A DNA stretch of 20,103 bases from Corynebacterium rhinophilum (GCF_030227225.1 NZ_JASPHQ010000029.1:1-20103); one strand, 5' to 3'; counted from the first letter of the stretch, positions 1 to 8,142 are shown. The notes: generated by a model from the sequence alone, not told the origin. Translations and numbers: made by a program.

Positions 1-4
1 CCGC

Positions 5-63
5 GTCCACAAAGTCCCTAGACTCCGAGTCCACAAAGTAGCTGGACTCCAAGTCCAAAAACC
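5..63. repeat. 24-bp tandem repeat, two full copies and one partial
   Basis: Two consecutive 24-bp units begin with GTCCACAAAGT, at 5-28 and 29-52. A third truncated copy starts GTCCA at 53. The second unit can form a hairpin with arms GAGTCCA (27-33) and TGGACTC (43-49). The array may continue to the left, beyond the window. No coding potential is evident. The role is unknown; it could be the edge of an intergenic repeat family or a decayed terminator array. Confidence 0.7.
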
Positions 64-116
64 TCATGGACATAACATTGCTAGCGCTAGCCGGTGCTAG
101 TGCTGATACACAGTAA

Positions 117-163
117 AGGGGCCCGCGCACTTACCTAATACGGAAGTGCGAGGGCCCCTGTTT
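117..163. terminator. Strong hairpin downstream of the globin gene
   Basis: Arms AGGGGCCCGCGCACTT (117-132) and AAGTGCGAGGGCCCCT (144-159) pair with one mismatch around an 11-nt loop. The hairpin lies just past the globin stop codon. On the minus strand it is followed by a short TTT, and on the plus strand by GTTTGT. It is therefore probably the terminator of the mscS-globin operon and possibly works in both directions. A 12-bp palindrome GCTAGCGCTAGC (80-91) lies just beyond it. Confidence 0.7.
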
Positions 164-208
164 GTGGCTTGAAACGCTTGCAAAAGCAGCGTTACAAGCA
201 GGTGAAAA

Positions 209-592
209 TTAAGGCGCTCTATTGATGAGCATGGCGGCGACGCGCTGCATGTGGTCCCAAATCATGGTGCGATACGCCGGCGGGATGGTGTCTTCCTCGA
301 TGCTATCGAGGGATTTTCCCATCAGCTCGAGCCAGCGGTCGTGAGCTTCCATGTCTATGGGGAAGGTCGCATGCCGCATGCGCAGGCGCGGGTGGCCGCG
401 ATTTTCGGAGAAGTGTTGGGGACCGCCCCAGTACTGAATCAGGAACCAGGTAAGGCGCTGTTCCGCACCTTCCCAATCTTGATCCGGATACATGGGGCCA
501 ATCACGTCGTCTTCTTTGACCTGGTCATAAAAGCCATGCACTAGGCGTTCAAAGGTAGGGGTCCCACCGATGGCTTCATAGACGGAATTCAT
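209..592 (-). CDS. glbO: Group II truncated hemoglobin (TrHbO type)
   Basis: The 127-residue protein has the length and motifs of actinobacterial truncated hemoglobin O. Visible haem-pocket residues are Tyr22 (B10), Tyr35 (CD1), proximal His74 (F8) within RMRHATF, and Trp87 (G8), the hallmark tryptophan of groups II and III. The block QYWGGP followed by RGHPRLRMRH is nearly the same as in mycobacterial GlbO. The family binds O2 and other diatomic ligands and has been linked to oxygen or redox handling; the exact role here is inferred. The start ATG immediately follows the mscS-like stop codon (TAA then ATG, no gap), with GGGAGA about 9 nt upstream inside the preceding gene. Translational coupling is therefore likely. 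Confidence 0.95.
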   Translation of the reverse strand: MNSVYEAIGGTPTFERLVHGFYDQVKEDDVIGPMYPDQDWEGAEQRLTWFLIQYWGGPQHFSENRGHPRLRMRHATFPIDMEAHDRWLELMGKSLDSIEEDTIPPAYRTMIWDHMQRVAAMLINRAP

Positions 593-1597
593 TTAGGCAT
601 CGTCTCCCTTGTGCGGATTGGCAATGCCGATGCCGTGTGGGTAGGGGGTGCTGATGCCCTCTGCGTGCATGACGTTGAGGACGCGGGACTGGACAAAGCG
701 CTGGACGTCCCACTGGCGGCCCGGCAGCGTCTTGGTGGAAACGCGGAAGGAGACGTAGTCCGGCTCGAACTTGGACATGCCGTCGATGCGCGGGGTGCTG
801 AGCACCATCTTGCGGATCTTTTCGTCCTTGACGGCATCCTTGACGGCCTTGTCGATGACATCGCCAGCAACCTCAGGGTCATTGGATAGCCCGACAGGGA
901 TTTGGATGCGGGCAACGGAGTACTCATCGGAGTGGTTAGCCACCTGCAAGATTTCGCCATTGCGGACGTACCACAGGGCACCGTCGATATCGCGGACGGT
1001 GGTAATGCGCAGGGAAATGGACTCGACGTCACCGAAGACGCCGTTGCCTAAGTCAATGACATCGCCAATGCCGTATTGATCCTCAATGAGCATGAAGATA
1101 CCGGAGAGGAAGTCTCGGACCAGTTCCTGTGCACCGAAGCCGAGGGCGACACCGATTACACCGGCAGACGCGATCAGCGGGGCAACGTTGACTTCCAATT
1201 CATCCAGGATGGCGATGCCGGCCGAAACCCAGACCACGATGGCAACCGCCGATCGCCCCACGCCGGCGAGGGTCTTAATCCTCGAGGCCCGGCGGGCCTC
1301 CCTTGTTTCTCGCAGGGTGTCATCCGGTTGTCCGTCCTCTCCAGACCTGCTGCGGCTGCGGCTGGGCTTTTTGAGGGTGGAGGCCTTAATGCTGTTTTTC
1401 GCCAGCCGGTTGATGAGGTGGCGCAGCGCCCAGTGCGCAATGAAGGCCAAGATGATAATGAGGCCGATGCGAATGGGCCGCTCGATAAGCCAAAGCTGAA
1501 CGTTTTCGTCGTTCCAGAAGCTCGATACGGACTCGACTGCATCGTCTTTTTTCTCTGCAGCGCCCTGAGCCGTGATAAATAAGTTCGTACTCATCAT
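593..1597 (-). CDS. MscS-family mechanosensitive ion channel
   Basis: The 334-residue membrane protein has three predicted helices at about 37-60, 108-131 and 139-158. The third carries the Gly/Ala-rich MscS pore pattern GVIGVALGFGAQELVRDFLS, followed by the beta domain start (GIGDVIDLG) and a short cytoplasmic vestibule. The loop between TM1 and TM2 is highly charged (KPSRSRSRS and onwards). The family opens on membrane tension to release solutes during osmotic downshock. It is smaller than the glutamate exporter MscCG of C. glutamicum and lacks that protein's long C-terminal extension. The frame is open upstream to 1804, but that extension crosses the metB start and promoter. I chose the ATG ATG pair at 1597/1594, preceded by AAGAAAG. 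A -10 TACAAT lies at 1633-1638. Confidence 0.9.
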   Translation of the reverse strand: MMSTNLFITAQGAAEKKDDAVESVSSFWNDENVQLWLIERPIRIGLIIILAFIAHWALRHLINRLAKNSIKASTLKKPSRSRSRSGEDGQPDDTLRETREARRASRIKTLAGVGRSAVAIVVWVSAGIAILDELEVNVAPLIASAGVIGVALGFGAQELVRDFLSGIFMLIEDQYGIGDVIDLGNGVFGDVESISLRITTVRDIDGALWYVRNGEILQVANHSDEYSVARIQIPVGLSNDPEVAGDVIDKAVKDAVKDEKIRKMVLSTPRIDGMSKFEPDYVSFRVSTKTLPGRQWDVQRFVQSRVLNVMHAEGISTPYPHGIGIANPHKGDDA

Positions 1598-1632
1598 TCT
1601 TTCTTGATCGTAGACACAAGCTAACCGCACCC

Positions 1633-1638
1633 ATTGTA
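1633..1638 (-). promoter_or_regulatory. Putative -10 box of the mscS-globin operon
   Basis: On the minus strand the hexamer reads TACAAT, a good match to the sigma-A -10 consensus. It sits about 36 nt upstream of the chosen mscS start and gives a leader of roughly 30 nt. No convincing -35 hexamer is visible at 16-18 nt. Confidence 0.45.
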
Positions 1639-1674
1639 GAGAAGAATCCTGAAATCTCACTGACAGCGCAGAAA

Positions 1675-1702
1675 TTGCAGCGCGGGCGGAACCGAATATA
1701 AA
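1675..1702 (+). promoter_or_regulatory. Putative metB promoter
   Basis: A -35-like TTGCAG at 1675-1680 and a -10-like TATAAA at 1697-1702 are separated by 16 nt. Transcription would start near 1709, giving a leader of about 43 nt that contains the McbR-like palindrome at 1724-1739. The assignment rests on sequence match only. Confidence 0.5.
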
Positions 1703-1723
1703 TTGCCGAATGGCCGGTGTGGA

Positions 1724-1739
1724 TGAACCGCTTAGTCTA
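1724..1739 (+). promoter_or_regulatory. McbR-like operator upstream of metB
   Basis: TGAAC-N6-GTCTA matches 8 of 10 defined positions of the published C. glutamicum McbR site TAGAC-N6-GTCTA. The right half is perfect and the left half is 3 of 5. It lies between the putative start of transcription and the metB start codon, a position where a repressor could act. In C. glutamicum, McbR represses sulfur and methionine genes including metB. Its use here is inferred. Confidence 0.45.
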
Positions 1740-1751
1740 CGATTGGGAGGC

Positions 1752-2909
1752 ATGACTGAACACAGCGCGCATAACTTGGCAAAAGGATTTTCATCCCGAT
1801 CCATTCACGCTGGATATCACCCGGATCCGCACATGGGATCCATTAACGTGCCGATCTACGCCTCGACTACGTTCGCCCAAGATGGCCTCGCGCAGCTGCG
1901 CGGCGGCTTCGAATACGGGCGCGTGGCCAACCCGACGGTTCGATCCCTTGAAAAGACCTTGGCTGCGCTGGAGGGCGCGGACTACGCCCGCGTCTTTGCC
2001 ACTGGTATGGCAGCCGCCGATACGATGGTGCGCATTCTGGTGCGCCCCGGCGACCACGTCATCTTGGGCAATGACTCCTACGGTGGGTCCTACCGCCTGC
2101 TTAATGATTTCACGGAGTGGGGCGTGGAGATGTCCATTATCAATACCTGCGATGTCGATGCCGTCGCCGCCGCGGTAAAGGACAATACCAAGCTCATCTG
2201 GTTAGAAACCCCGACCAACCCGGCGCTGAATATCACCGATATTGCGGCGGTGGCCAAGGTTAAGGGCAATGCGCAGGTGCTGGTAGACAATACTTTCGCC
2301 ACGCCGTACCTCCAGAACCCGCTCGCACTCGGCGCAGACCACGTCCTGCACTCCACCACGAAGTACTTGGGTGGGCATTCCGATGTCCTCGGTGGCGCCG
2401 TAGTTACCAATGACCCCGAGGTGGATGAGCAGCTGCTGTATTTCCAGGGCAATGTGGGCGCGGTCGCCTCGCCTTTCGATGCCTACCTGACCGCCCGCGG
2501 TATTAAGACCCTCGGCGTGCGCATGGACCGCCACTGCGCCAATGCGCAAAAGGTGGCGGAATTCTTACAGGCCCGCCCAGAGGTCAAACAGGTGCGGTAC
2601 CCGGGATTGGCGGAGCACCCGGGCCACGAGCTGGCGGCGCAGCAGATGCGTGGGTTCGGCGGCATGATGTCCGTGCGCTTCCACAACCCAGAGCACGCCA
2701 AGCAGATTTGTTTGAATACGCGGCTTATCTGCCTAGCGGAATCGCTGGGTGGGGTGGAATCGCTCATCGAGCACCCGCAGAATATGACCCACGTATCGGC
2801 CGAAGGCTCCGAATTGGTGCCGCCGGAGGACATGGTGCGCATCTCCATCGGCATCGAGGACATCGATGACCTGCTAACGGATCTGCAGCAGGCCCTCGAC
2901 GCCCTTTAA
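1752..2909 (+). CDS. metB: Cystathionine gamma-synthase
   Basis: The 385-residue protein is a PLP enzyme of the Cys/Met metabolism family. It joins an activated homoserine ester with cysteine to make cystathionine in methionine synthesis by transsulfuration. Visible features are the EYGRVANPT segment (Tyr55, Arg57), Tyr110 stacking on PLP, the Schiff-base Lys204 in HSTTKYLGGHSD, and the C-terminal LAESLGGVESLIEHP motif. Sequence and length agree closely with C. glutamicum MetB (386 aa as I recall), which supports the ATG at 1752 over an in-frame ATG at 1710. GGGAGG lies unusually close to this ATG, with only one base between. O-acetylhomoserine sulfhydrylase is a less likely alternative given the shorter length. 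It is convergent with the FAD protein gene, 21 nt apart. Confidence 0.93.
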   Translation: MTEHSAHNLAKGFSSRSIHAGYHPDPHMGSINVPIYASTTFAQDGLAQLRGGFEYGRVANPTVRSLEKTLAALEGADYARVFATGMAAADTMVRILVRPGDHVILGNDSYGGSYRLLNDFTEWGVEMSIINTCDVDAVAAAVKDNTKLIWLETPTNPALNITDIAAVAKVKGNAQVLVDNTFATPYLQNPLALGADHVLHSTTKYLGGHSDVLGGAVVTNDPEVDEQLLYFQGNVGAVASPFDAYLTARGIKTLGVRMDRHCANAQKVAEFLQARPEVKQVRYPGLAEHPGHELAAQQMRGFGGMMSVRFHNPEHAKQICLNTRLICLAESLGGVESLIEHPQNMTHVSAEGSELVPPEDMVRISIGIEDIDDLLTDLQQALDAL

Positions 2910-2930
2910 AAAGCGCTCTAAAACGCGTAC

Positions 2931-4802
2931 TTAGTGGCCGCCGGCAACCTTTAAGAGGGAACCGGCGGTCTTATCTGTTTCCTGCAGCATGAGCGGGTCC
3001 GTGCCCGGCATGGGGGAAATCGTTGTATCCGGCCACTGCGCATAGGTGGGGATGCCCACGATATGCAGGCGTTCATCCAAGCTGCCATCAGGATGTACGG
3101 TGCGCCGCGTGGCACCATCGGTTTCGGGGGAACCGGTGTCCTGCCTGTGATCGGCAAACGGGCGCACCCGTCCACCCTCGACCAATCCGCGGGTGAGCGG
3201 ATCGCCGGCGACGCGGATATCGGGCTTGTGCATAAAGGCATCGACAAGCGTGGGCGCGGATGCCGAGCGCGGGCCAGAAGTCAGAGTGAAATGGTCTGAC
3301 TCGATGGCGAGGGTGGGGTGATCGCCGAGGAAGCGGACTAGGTGGGCATCGACAAGCGCGAGCAATTGGCGCACGCGGAAAAGCGGAGGGCCCGAGCCCA
3401 CCATCTGCCCAAAGGACATGAACTGCGCGTAGCGGCCCGTGCGGGACTCGCGGGTATAGCGGCCTTCCGCGCCGAGGATGGAGGCGGGCTTGCGCGACTG
3501 GGACAGTGACCACAGCGCGGCCTTCATGGGCGAATCGTGGCCGGCTGCGGCCTCCTGAATATCGCTCGCCAGGCTGTCCGCAATGTGGGCGGTAAGCGCC
3601 GAAATATCGCCGGTAAAACCAGCGACTTGGTACATCAGCTCGGTCATATCCCACGGCTGGGTGACCAGGGGAGTAAGGGCGGTGCCGAGATCGTCAGGCG
3701 CGGTGGAATCGATGACCGCGAGGATCTCTTCGCGCGGGCGGAGCAGCGCTTCCGGATTCACCCGTTCCAGCGTGGTGATATACGCCTCGTAGCTATCGCG
3801 CGCGATGGCGGGCCAAACCTGGGCGTCAAAGTCGATGTCCTCGGTGCCCTGGAGCTTCCCGATGACCTCATGCAACCGCCGCCGCGGCATCGTCGGCGGC
3901 AGCTCGTTGTACTCGGACTTGGGATGGAAGGGATAACCGCGGCCGGATGAGACGATGAAATGTGGTTCCTTCCCGCTCGCCTCGTAGCGCAGGCCGGAGC
4001 GGGTGGTGGCATCCTCGACGAATTTGCCCCCGCGCTCGATGGTGGTTAGCGCCATGATGTCATAAAAGCCCATGCCCAGACCGCGCACCAACACGTCTTC
4101 ACCGGCGGGAATGGCGCCATAGTCTTGTTCCACGGGGTTGCCCGGTGCGATCCACCGCAACCCAGACTCCGCCAAGCGCTGCTCCTCATCATTAAAGCGC
4201 GGCGCCATCCAGCCATAGGCTAGGACCGTGGCATCGGCGCGCACCTGCGAGCCATCGTCCAAGTGCAGGATATCGGCCGCGCCGTCTGCGGAGATGGTCT
4301 CCACGCGGTGGTGGTGGCTGACCGTAGAAATGCTCTCCGGCAGGCGCGCCAGCACCACATCATAGACCCAGCGCAGGTACTCGCCATATAACGCGCGGGT
4401 GGGGTTGGACTCCGGGCGGGTAGCGGCCAGCTCCGCGCGGTACTCGGTGGCAATATGCGCGGCCGGAGGGTGCTGGGTAAAAAGCTCGCGCTTGGCAGGA
4501 GCTACCTTATCGCCCTCGCCGCGCAGCAGCTGGATCCACTCGTATTGCGTCGGCCCCTCGAGCACTGGGGCATTCACCGTCGCGCCGGGCTCGGTAAAAA
4601 GCGTGACGGCGCCCGCGCGCGTATTCATGCACAGGGTCTTGGTTTGGGCGGTGTCCCAGACGCGGCCGGCGCCGTGCTGGGCCTCGTCGATGAGGTGGAC
4701 GGTAACGGGGGAACTGGAATCATCCATGCGGGCGGCGAGGCGTTCCAAGATGGAAATGCCGCGCGGGCCCATGCCGACGATCGCGATTGCAGGAGTAGCC
4801 AT
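2931..4802 (-). CDS. FAD/NAD(P)-binding protein (NAD_binding_9-like), substrate unknown
   Basis: The 623-residue protein opens with a Rossmann dinucleotide-binding motif (AIVGMGPRGISILERL, glycines 10, 12 and 15) followed by an acidic strand end. A second region (VLVRGLGMGFYDIMAL) resembles another nucleotide-binding turn. The overall pattern, including GRGYPFHPKSEYNELPP, fits the large FAD-NAD(P)-binding proteins of the PF13454 type found across actinobacteria. These resemble flavin N-hydroxylases but mostly have no known substrate. No signal peptide is visible, so it is probably cytosolic. It is divergent from the SDR gene with 79 nt between starts; that gap contains the inverted repeat CGTTCC/GGAACG (4812-4830). 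AGGGG lies 2 nt before the ATG. Function beyond redox flavoprotein is not claimed. Confidence 0.8.
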   Translation of the reverse strand: MATPAIAIVGMGPRGISILERLAARMDDSSSPVTVHLIDEAQHGAGRVWDTAQTKTLCMNTRAGAVTLFTEPGATVNAPVLEGPTQYEWIQLLRGEGDKVAPAKRELFTQHPPAAHIATEYRAELAATRPESNPTRALYGEYLRWVYDVVLARLPESISTVSHHHRVETISADGAADILHLDDGSQVRADATVLAYGWMAPRFNDEEQRLAESGLRWIAPGNPVEQDYGAIPAGEDVLVRGLGMGFYDIMALTTIERGGKFVEDATTRSGLRYEASGKEPHFIVSSGRGYPFHPKSEYNELPPTMPRRRLHEVIGKLQGTEDIDFDAQVWPAIARDSYEAYITTLERVNPEALLRPREEILAVIDSTAPDDLGTALTPLVTQPWDMTELMYQVAGFTGDISALTAHIADSLASDIQEAAAGHDSPMKAALWSLSQSRKPASILGAEGRYTRESRTGRYAQFMSFGQMVGSGPPLFRVRQLLALVDAHLVRFLGDHPTLAIESDHFTLTSGPRSASAPTLVDAFMHKPDIRVAGDPLTRGLVEGGRVRPFADHRQDTGSPETDGATRRTVHPDGSLDERLHIVGIPTYAQWPDTTISPMPGTDPLMLQETDKTAGSLLKVAGGH

Positions 4803-4811
4803 AGCCCCTAT

Positions 4812-4830
4812 CGTTCCACATCGCGGAACG
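4812..4830. promoter_or_regulatory. Inverted repeat in the divergent FAD protein/SDR promoter region
   Basis: CGTTCC (4812-4817) and GGAACG (4825-4830) are perfect complements around 7 nt. They lie 10 nt from the FAD-protein start and about 50 nt from the SDR start. The site could serve one regulator for both genes. No known consensus is matched. Confidence 0.3.
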
Positions 4831-4867
4831 GGGACGGACGCCGCGCACCGCTAGCATCCATTTTCCC

Positions 4868-4873
4868 TATGAT
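4868..4873 (+). promoter_or_regulatory. -10 box suggesting a leaderless SDR transcript
   Basis: TATGAT at 4868-4873 matches the -10 consensus and ends 8 nt before the ATG at 4882. Transcription would start at or within two bases of the start codon. Leaderless mRNAs are common in corynebacteria. No strong -35 is evident. Confidence 0.5.
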
Positions 4874-4881
4874 GGGGTGGC

Positions 4882-5571
4882 ATGACTGATACCACGAATG
4901 TGCCAGAGAAAATCGCCGTCGTTACCGGTGCCACCGGTGGCATGGGGCGCGAGATCATCAAGGATCTCGCCCGCGATCACCACGTGTATGCGCTGGGCCG
5001 CAGCGCCGAAGAGCTGCCGGAGGCCGCGAATATCACGCCGGTTGCCAGCGACTTGGTCGCCGGCTTGGACGAGGGCATGCAGCTGCCCGAGCTAGAGCGG
5101 GTCGATGTGCTCGTGCACGGCGCGGCGCGCGCCACGAAGTTCTCGGTGGAAGAGGCCACCCCGCACGATTGGCGCGCCCACATGGACTTAAACGTCCACG
5201 CGCCGGCGGAGGTCACCCGCGCGCTTTTGCCGCAGCTGCGCAAGGCAGAGGGCACCGTCGTCTTCATTAACTCGGGGGCGGGGCGCAAGAGCTACGGCGA
5301 TAACGTGGTTTATGCCGCGACGAAGCACGCGCTGTATGCGCTTGCCGATGCCCTGCGTATCTCCGAACCCGGTATCCGCGTCTCCACCGTGGCGCCAGGC
5401 CCCACCGACACCCCGATGCTGGAGGGCCTGCAGGACTATAACCCGAGCGAGGTTATTGCGCCCGTGGAGGTGGCGCGCGCCATCCGCACTGTCGTGGAGG
5501 CTGGGCCCACCACCCAGCTCACGGAGATCCAGGTGCGCCCGCGCATCGAGCTGAACCTCCGCAAGAAATAG
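4882..5571 (+). CDS. Short-chain dehydrogenase/reductase (SDR family)
   Basis: The 229-residue protein is a classical SDR oxidoreductase. The cofactor motif TGATGGMG sits at residues 15-22. The catalytic set appears as Asn104, Ser131 in FINSGAGR, and Tyr144-x3-Lys148 in YAATK; the usual NNAG strand is replaced by VLVHGAAR. The PGPTDTPM segment at 172-179 is the typical post-catalytic turn. The substrate cannot be read from sequence. It is convergent with pepN, with only 4 nt between stop codons. A -10 box 8 nt upstream of the start predicts a leaderless message. Confidence 0.9.
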   Translation: MTDTTNVPEKIAVVTGATGGMGREIIKDLARDHHVYALGRSAEELPEAANITPVASDLVAGLDEGMQLPELERVDVLVHGAARATKFSVEEATPHDWRAHMDLNVHAPAEVTRALLPQLRKAEGTVVFINSGAGRKSYGDNVVYAATKHALYALADALRISEPGIRVSTVAPGPTDTPMLEGLQDYNPSEVIAPVEVARAIRTVVEAGPTTQLTEIQVRPRIELNLRKK

Positions 5572-5575
5572 TCAC

Positions 5576-8092
5576 CTAGTTGGCGTCGAGCTCGCGGTTG
5601 CGCAGGGCGCGGGCCACGCGGTCGCGCTGCTCGGTAATCGCGCGGCGCAGGCCGCCAGCCAGATCCTTCTGCAGGAAGGCATCGGCGCGATCGAGGCCGT
5701 CTTGGGTGATATCCCAGGACGGGAATAGCCCGGTGACGGTGGTCAGGCCCACCTCGGAGGACTGGGAATCCCAGATCTTTTCGGCCACCTCAAAGAATTC
5801 CGCGGTGGGCAGGAGGTCATCGGAGTGCGGGTAGTTCAGCCCTTCCAGCTTGGAGGTGAGCTCGCGGTTGGTGAGATCCCCGGCGACGATCTCTTCCCAT
5901 ACCGCGCGCTTATTATCCGCGGTGGCAATCGCGGCGCGGGCGCGCAGGGAAGAGTAGTGGCCGGTAGCGGAGTTATCGCGCTTGAGCTGGGCGGCGATGG
6001 CGGCCTCGGCATCGGCAAGCGCGCCCGCGGCAGCAAGCGCTGCGACGGCGGACCAGCGCAGCCCGGCATCATCGGAATCCGCGAGGAGATCGTGCAGGTA
6101 GTCGCGGGCAGGCTGGTGCAGCCGAATCCGAGACAGCGCCTGCGTGCAGATGATGGAACGCTGCGCATCGGTGCTCCGGGCGCCATCGACAAGCGCCTGC
6201 GCCAAAACCGTGCTGTCTTTCGCCCACGCCGGATCCGCGTAGTTTTTCAGCGCGGTAGACGCCTGCGAGACGATGCGCTCGAGGACGGCGAGCTCGGTCT
6301 CCGCCTTCATGCCGCGGGCCACCAAGCGGATGAAGTCGCGGGCGCGCATGGTGCCGGCGCGGGTCATCTCCCAGGCGGTGGACCAGCAGAGGGTGCGCGC
6401 CATGGGGTCGTCGAATTTCTCGATATTATCCAGCAGGAATTGCAGGGATCCTGCATCCAAATCGATGAGGCAGTAGGTCAGATCGTCATCGTTGGGCAGG
6501 ATGAAATCGATGTCATTCAGGTTTCGGCCGACCAGCTCTGGGATCTCGGTGGCCTCGCCCTCCACGTCCATCTCGAGGCGCTCGGTGCGCACGACCTTGC
6601 CGTCCTGCGTGCCATACAGGCCCACCGCCACGCGGTGGGTGCGCAGGGTATCGCCGCGCTGGGTAAGGTGCGCCTGGGTGATGGTGCCGTCATCATTGGC
6701 CTCCGTGGCAACCGCCAGGGTATTGATGCCGGTGGTCTTCAGCCACTGCTGTGCCCAGAAGGATAGATCACGCCCAGACGCCTCCTCGAGGTGGCGGAGC
6801 AGATCATCGAAGGTGGCATTACCCCACGCGTGGGCGGCGAAGTGGCGGCGCACGCCGGCGAGGAAGTTCTCGCGGCCGACATAAGCCTGCAGCTGCTTGA
6901 GCACCGAGGCGCCCTTGGCGTAGGTAATACCGTCGAAGTTTTGCTCCACGGTCTCGATATCGCTGGCATCGGTGGAAATGGGGTGGGTAGTAGGCAGCTG
7001 ATCCTGCTGGTAAGCCCAGGACTTTTCCCCGTTGACGAAGGTGACCCAGGCGGTATCGTATTCGGTTTCTTCCGCCTGAGAGATGGCTGCGGACCAGGTA
7101 GCAAAGGACTCGTTGAGCCACAGGTCATTCCACCACTGCATGGTCACGAGGTCACCGAACCACATGTGGGCGAGCTCGTGCAGGATGGTATCGGCGCGGA
7201 GCTCGTACTTGTAGTGCGTGGCCTGTGAGGTAAAGACGTATTCATCGCGGATGGTCACGCAGCCGGCGTTTTCCATCGCACCGGCGTTGAACTCGGGGAC
7301 GAAAATCTGGTCGTACTTGCCAAAGGGGTAGGGGAAGCCGAAGTTGCGGTGATAGAAGTCAAAGCCCTGCTTGGTCTCAGTAAAGAGGCGCTCCGCATCG
7401 AGGGAATCTGCCAGAGAGGCGCGGCAGTAAATACCAAGCGGGACTTCGAGCTGCTGGGCCGGCTTGCCCTCGGGGTGCTCGGTCAGCTCACCGCGCCAGG
7501 TATCGGTGACCTCGTGGTACGGGCCTGCGCACAAGGCAACCAGGTAGGTCGACAGCGGGTAGTCGATTTCGGAGTGGGTGGTATCTCCCTCGCGGGTGAC
7601 CGGGCCATTGGTGATAATGGTCCACTCCTCCGGAGCCTTAAAGTGCAGGGAATAGGTGGCCTTCAGATCCGGTTGATCGAAGCAGGCAAAAACGCGCTTG
7701 GCATCGGCGGTTTCAAACTGGGTGTAGAGGTAGACCTCGTCATCGGCAGGGTCCACGAAGCGGTGTAGGCCCTCACCGGTCCGGGAGAAGGGGATCTCAG
7801 CGGTGACCTCGAGCGTGTAGTCCGCTACCTGCAGCCCGGAAAGGGGAATGCCGTAGGTGGGGTCATAGGACTGCGTGGGCAGTGGGTTTCCATTCAGGCG
7901 CACCTCGTGCAGCTTGTCCGCGCGCAGATCGATGAAGGTAGAACCGGCCTCCTGGGTGCTAAAGCGCACCGTGGTGGTGGACACGAAGTGGGTATCGGAA
8001 TGCTTAAGGTCTAAAGTGACATCGTAATGGTCAACCTTGAGCATCTGGGAGCGATTTTTTGCTTCCTCCCACGTGAGGTTTACAGAGGTCAT
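5576..8092 (-). CDS. pepN: Aminopeptidase N (M1 family zinc metallopeptidase)
   Basis: The 838-residue protein is a full-length actinobacterial PepN. It removes N-terminal residues from peptides in the cytosol, downstream of proteases such as Clp. The exopeptidase motif GAMEN is at 271-275. The zinc site is HELAH at 305-309 (His305, Glu306 as base, His309), with the third ligand Glu328 in NESFATW. The C-terminal third matches the helical ERAP1-like domain. There is no signal peptide. The ATG at 8092 is preceded by AAAGGAGA with 9 nt spacing, a clear ribosome binding site. It is divergent from the broken thiol-protein gene, an arrangement also seen for Rv2467/Rv2466c in M. tuberculosis. Confidence 0.96.
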   Translation of the reverse strand: MTSVNLTWEEAKNRSQMLKVDHYDVTLDLKHSDTHFVSTTTVRFSTQEAGSTFIDLRADKLHEVRLNGNPLPTQSYDPTYGIPLSGLQVADYTLEVTAEIPFSRTGEGLHRFVDPADDEVYLYTQFETADAKRVFACFDQPDLKATYSLHFKAPEEWTIITNGPVTREGDTTHSEIDYPLSTYLVALCAGPYHEVTDTWRGELTEHPEGKPAQQLEVPLGIYCRASLADSLDAERLFTETKQGFDFYHRNFGFPYPFGKYDQIFVPEFNAGAMENAGCVTIRDEYVFTSQATHYKYELRADTILHELAHMWFGDLVTMQWWNDLWLNESFATWSAAISQAEETEYDTAWVTFVNGEKSWAYQQDQLPTTHPISTDASDIETVEQNFDGITYAKGASVLKQLQAYVGRENFLAGVRRHFAAHAWGNATFDDLLRHLEEASGRDLSFWAQQWLKTTGINTLAVATEANDDGTITQAHLTQRGDTLRTHRVAVGLYGTQDGKVVRTERLEMDVEGEATEIPELVGRNLNDIDFILPNDDDLTYCLIDLDAGSLQFLLDNIEKFDDPMARTLCWSTAWEMTRAGTMRARDFIRLVARGMKAETELAVLERIVSQASTALKNYADPAWAKDSTVLAQALVDGARSTDAQRSIICTQALSRIRLHQPARDYLHDLLADSDDAGLRWSAVAALAAAGALADAEAAIAAQLKRDNSATGHYSSLRARAAIATADNKRAVWEEIVAGDLTNRELTSKLEGLNYPHSDDLLPTAEFFEVAEKIWDSQSSEVGLTTVTGLFPSWDITQDGLDRADAFLQKDLAGGLRRAITEQRDRVARALRNRELDAN

Positions 8093-8108
8093 TGCCTAGA
8101 TTCTCCTT

Positions 8109-8142
8109 TGCTAACGAAAATAGTGATGCATCAAGGTTAGCA
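8109..8142. promoter_or_regulatory. Inverted repeat in the pepN/thiol-protein divergent promoter
   Basis: Arms TGCTAAC (8109-8115) and GTTAGCA (8136-8142) flank a 10-bp palindrome TGATGCATCA (8124-8133). The region separates two divergent genes, so it may be a shared operator. A weak -10 candidate TACAGT (8150-8155) faces the plus-strand gene. No known regulator consensus is matched. Confidence 0.3.

Noticed and set aside
1598..1804. N-terminal extension of the MscS-family protein by 69 residues
   Set aside because: It would overlap the metB promoter and start, has no family similarity, and the ATG pair at 1597/1594 lies in a better context.
5825..6766. Long plus-strand frame (313 codons) opposite pepN
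   Set aside because: Shadow of the strongly supported pepN gene. The Arg/Gly-rich translation has no domain.
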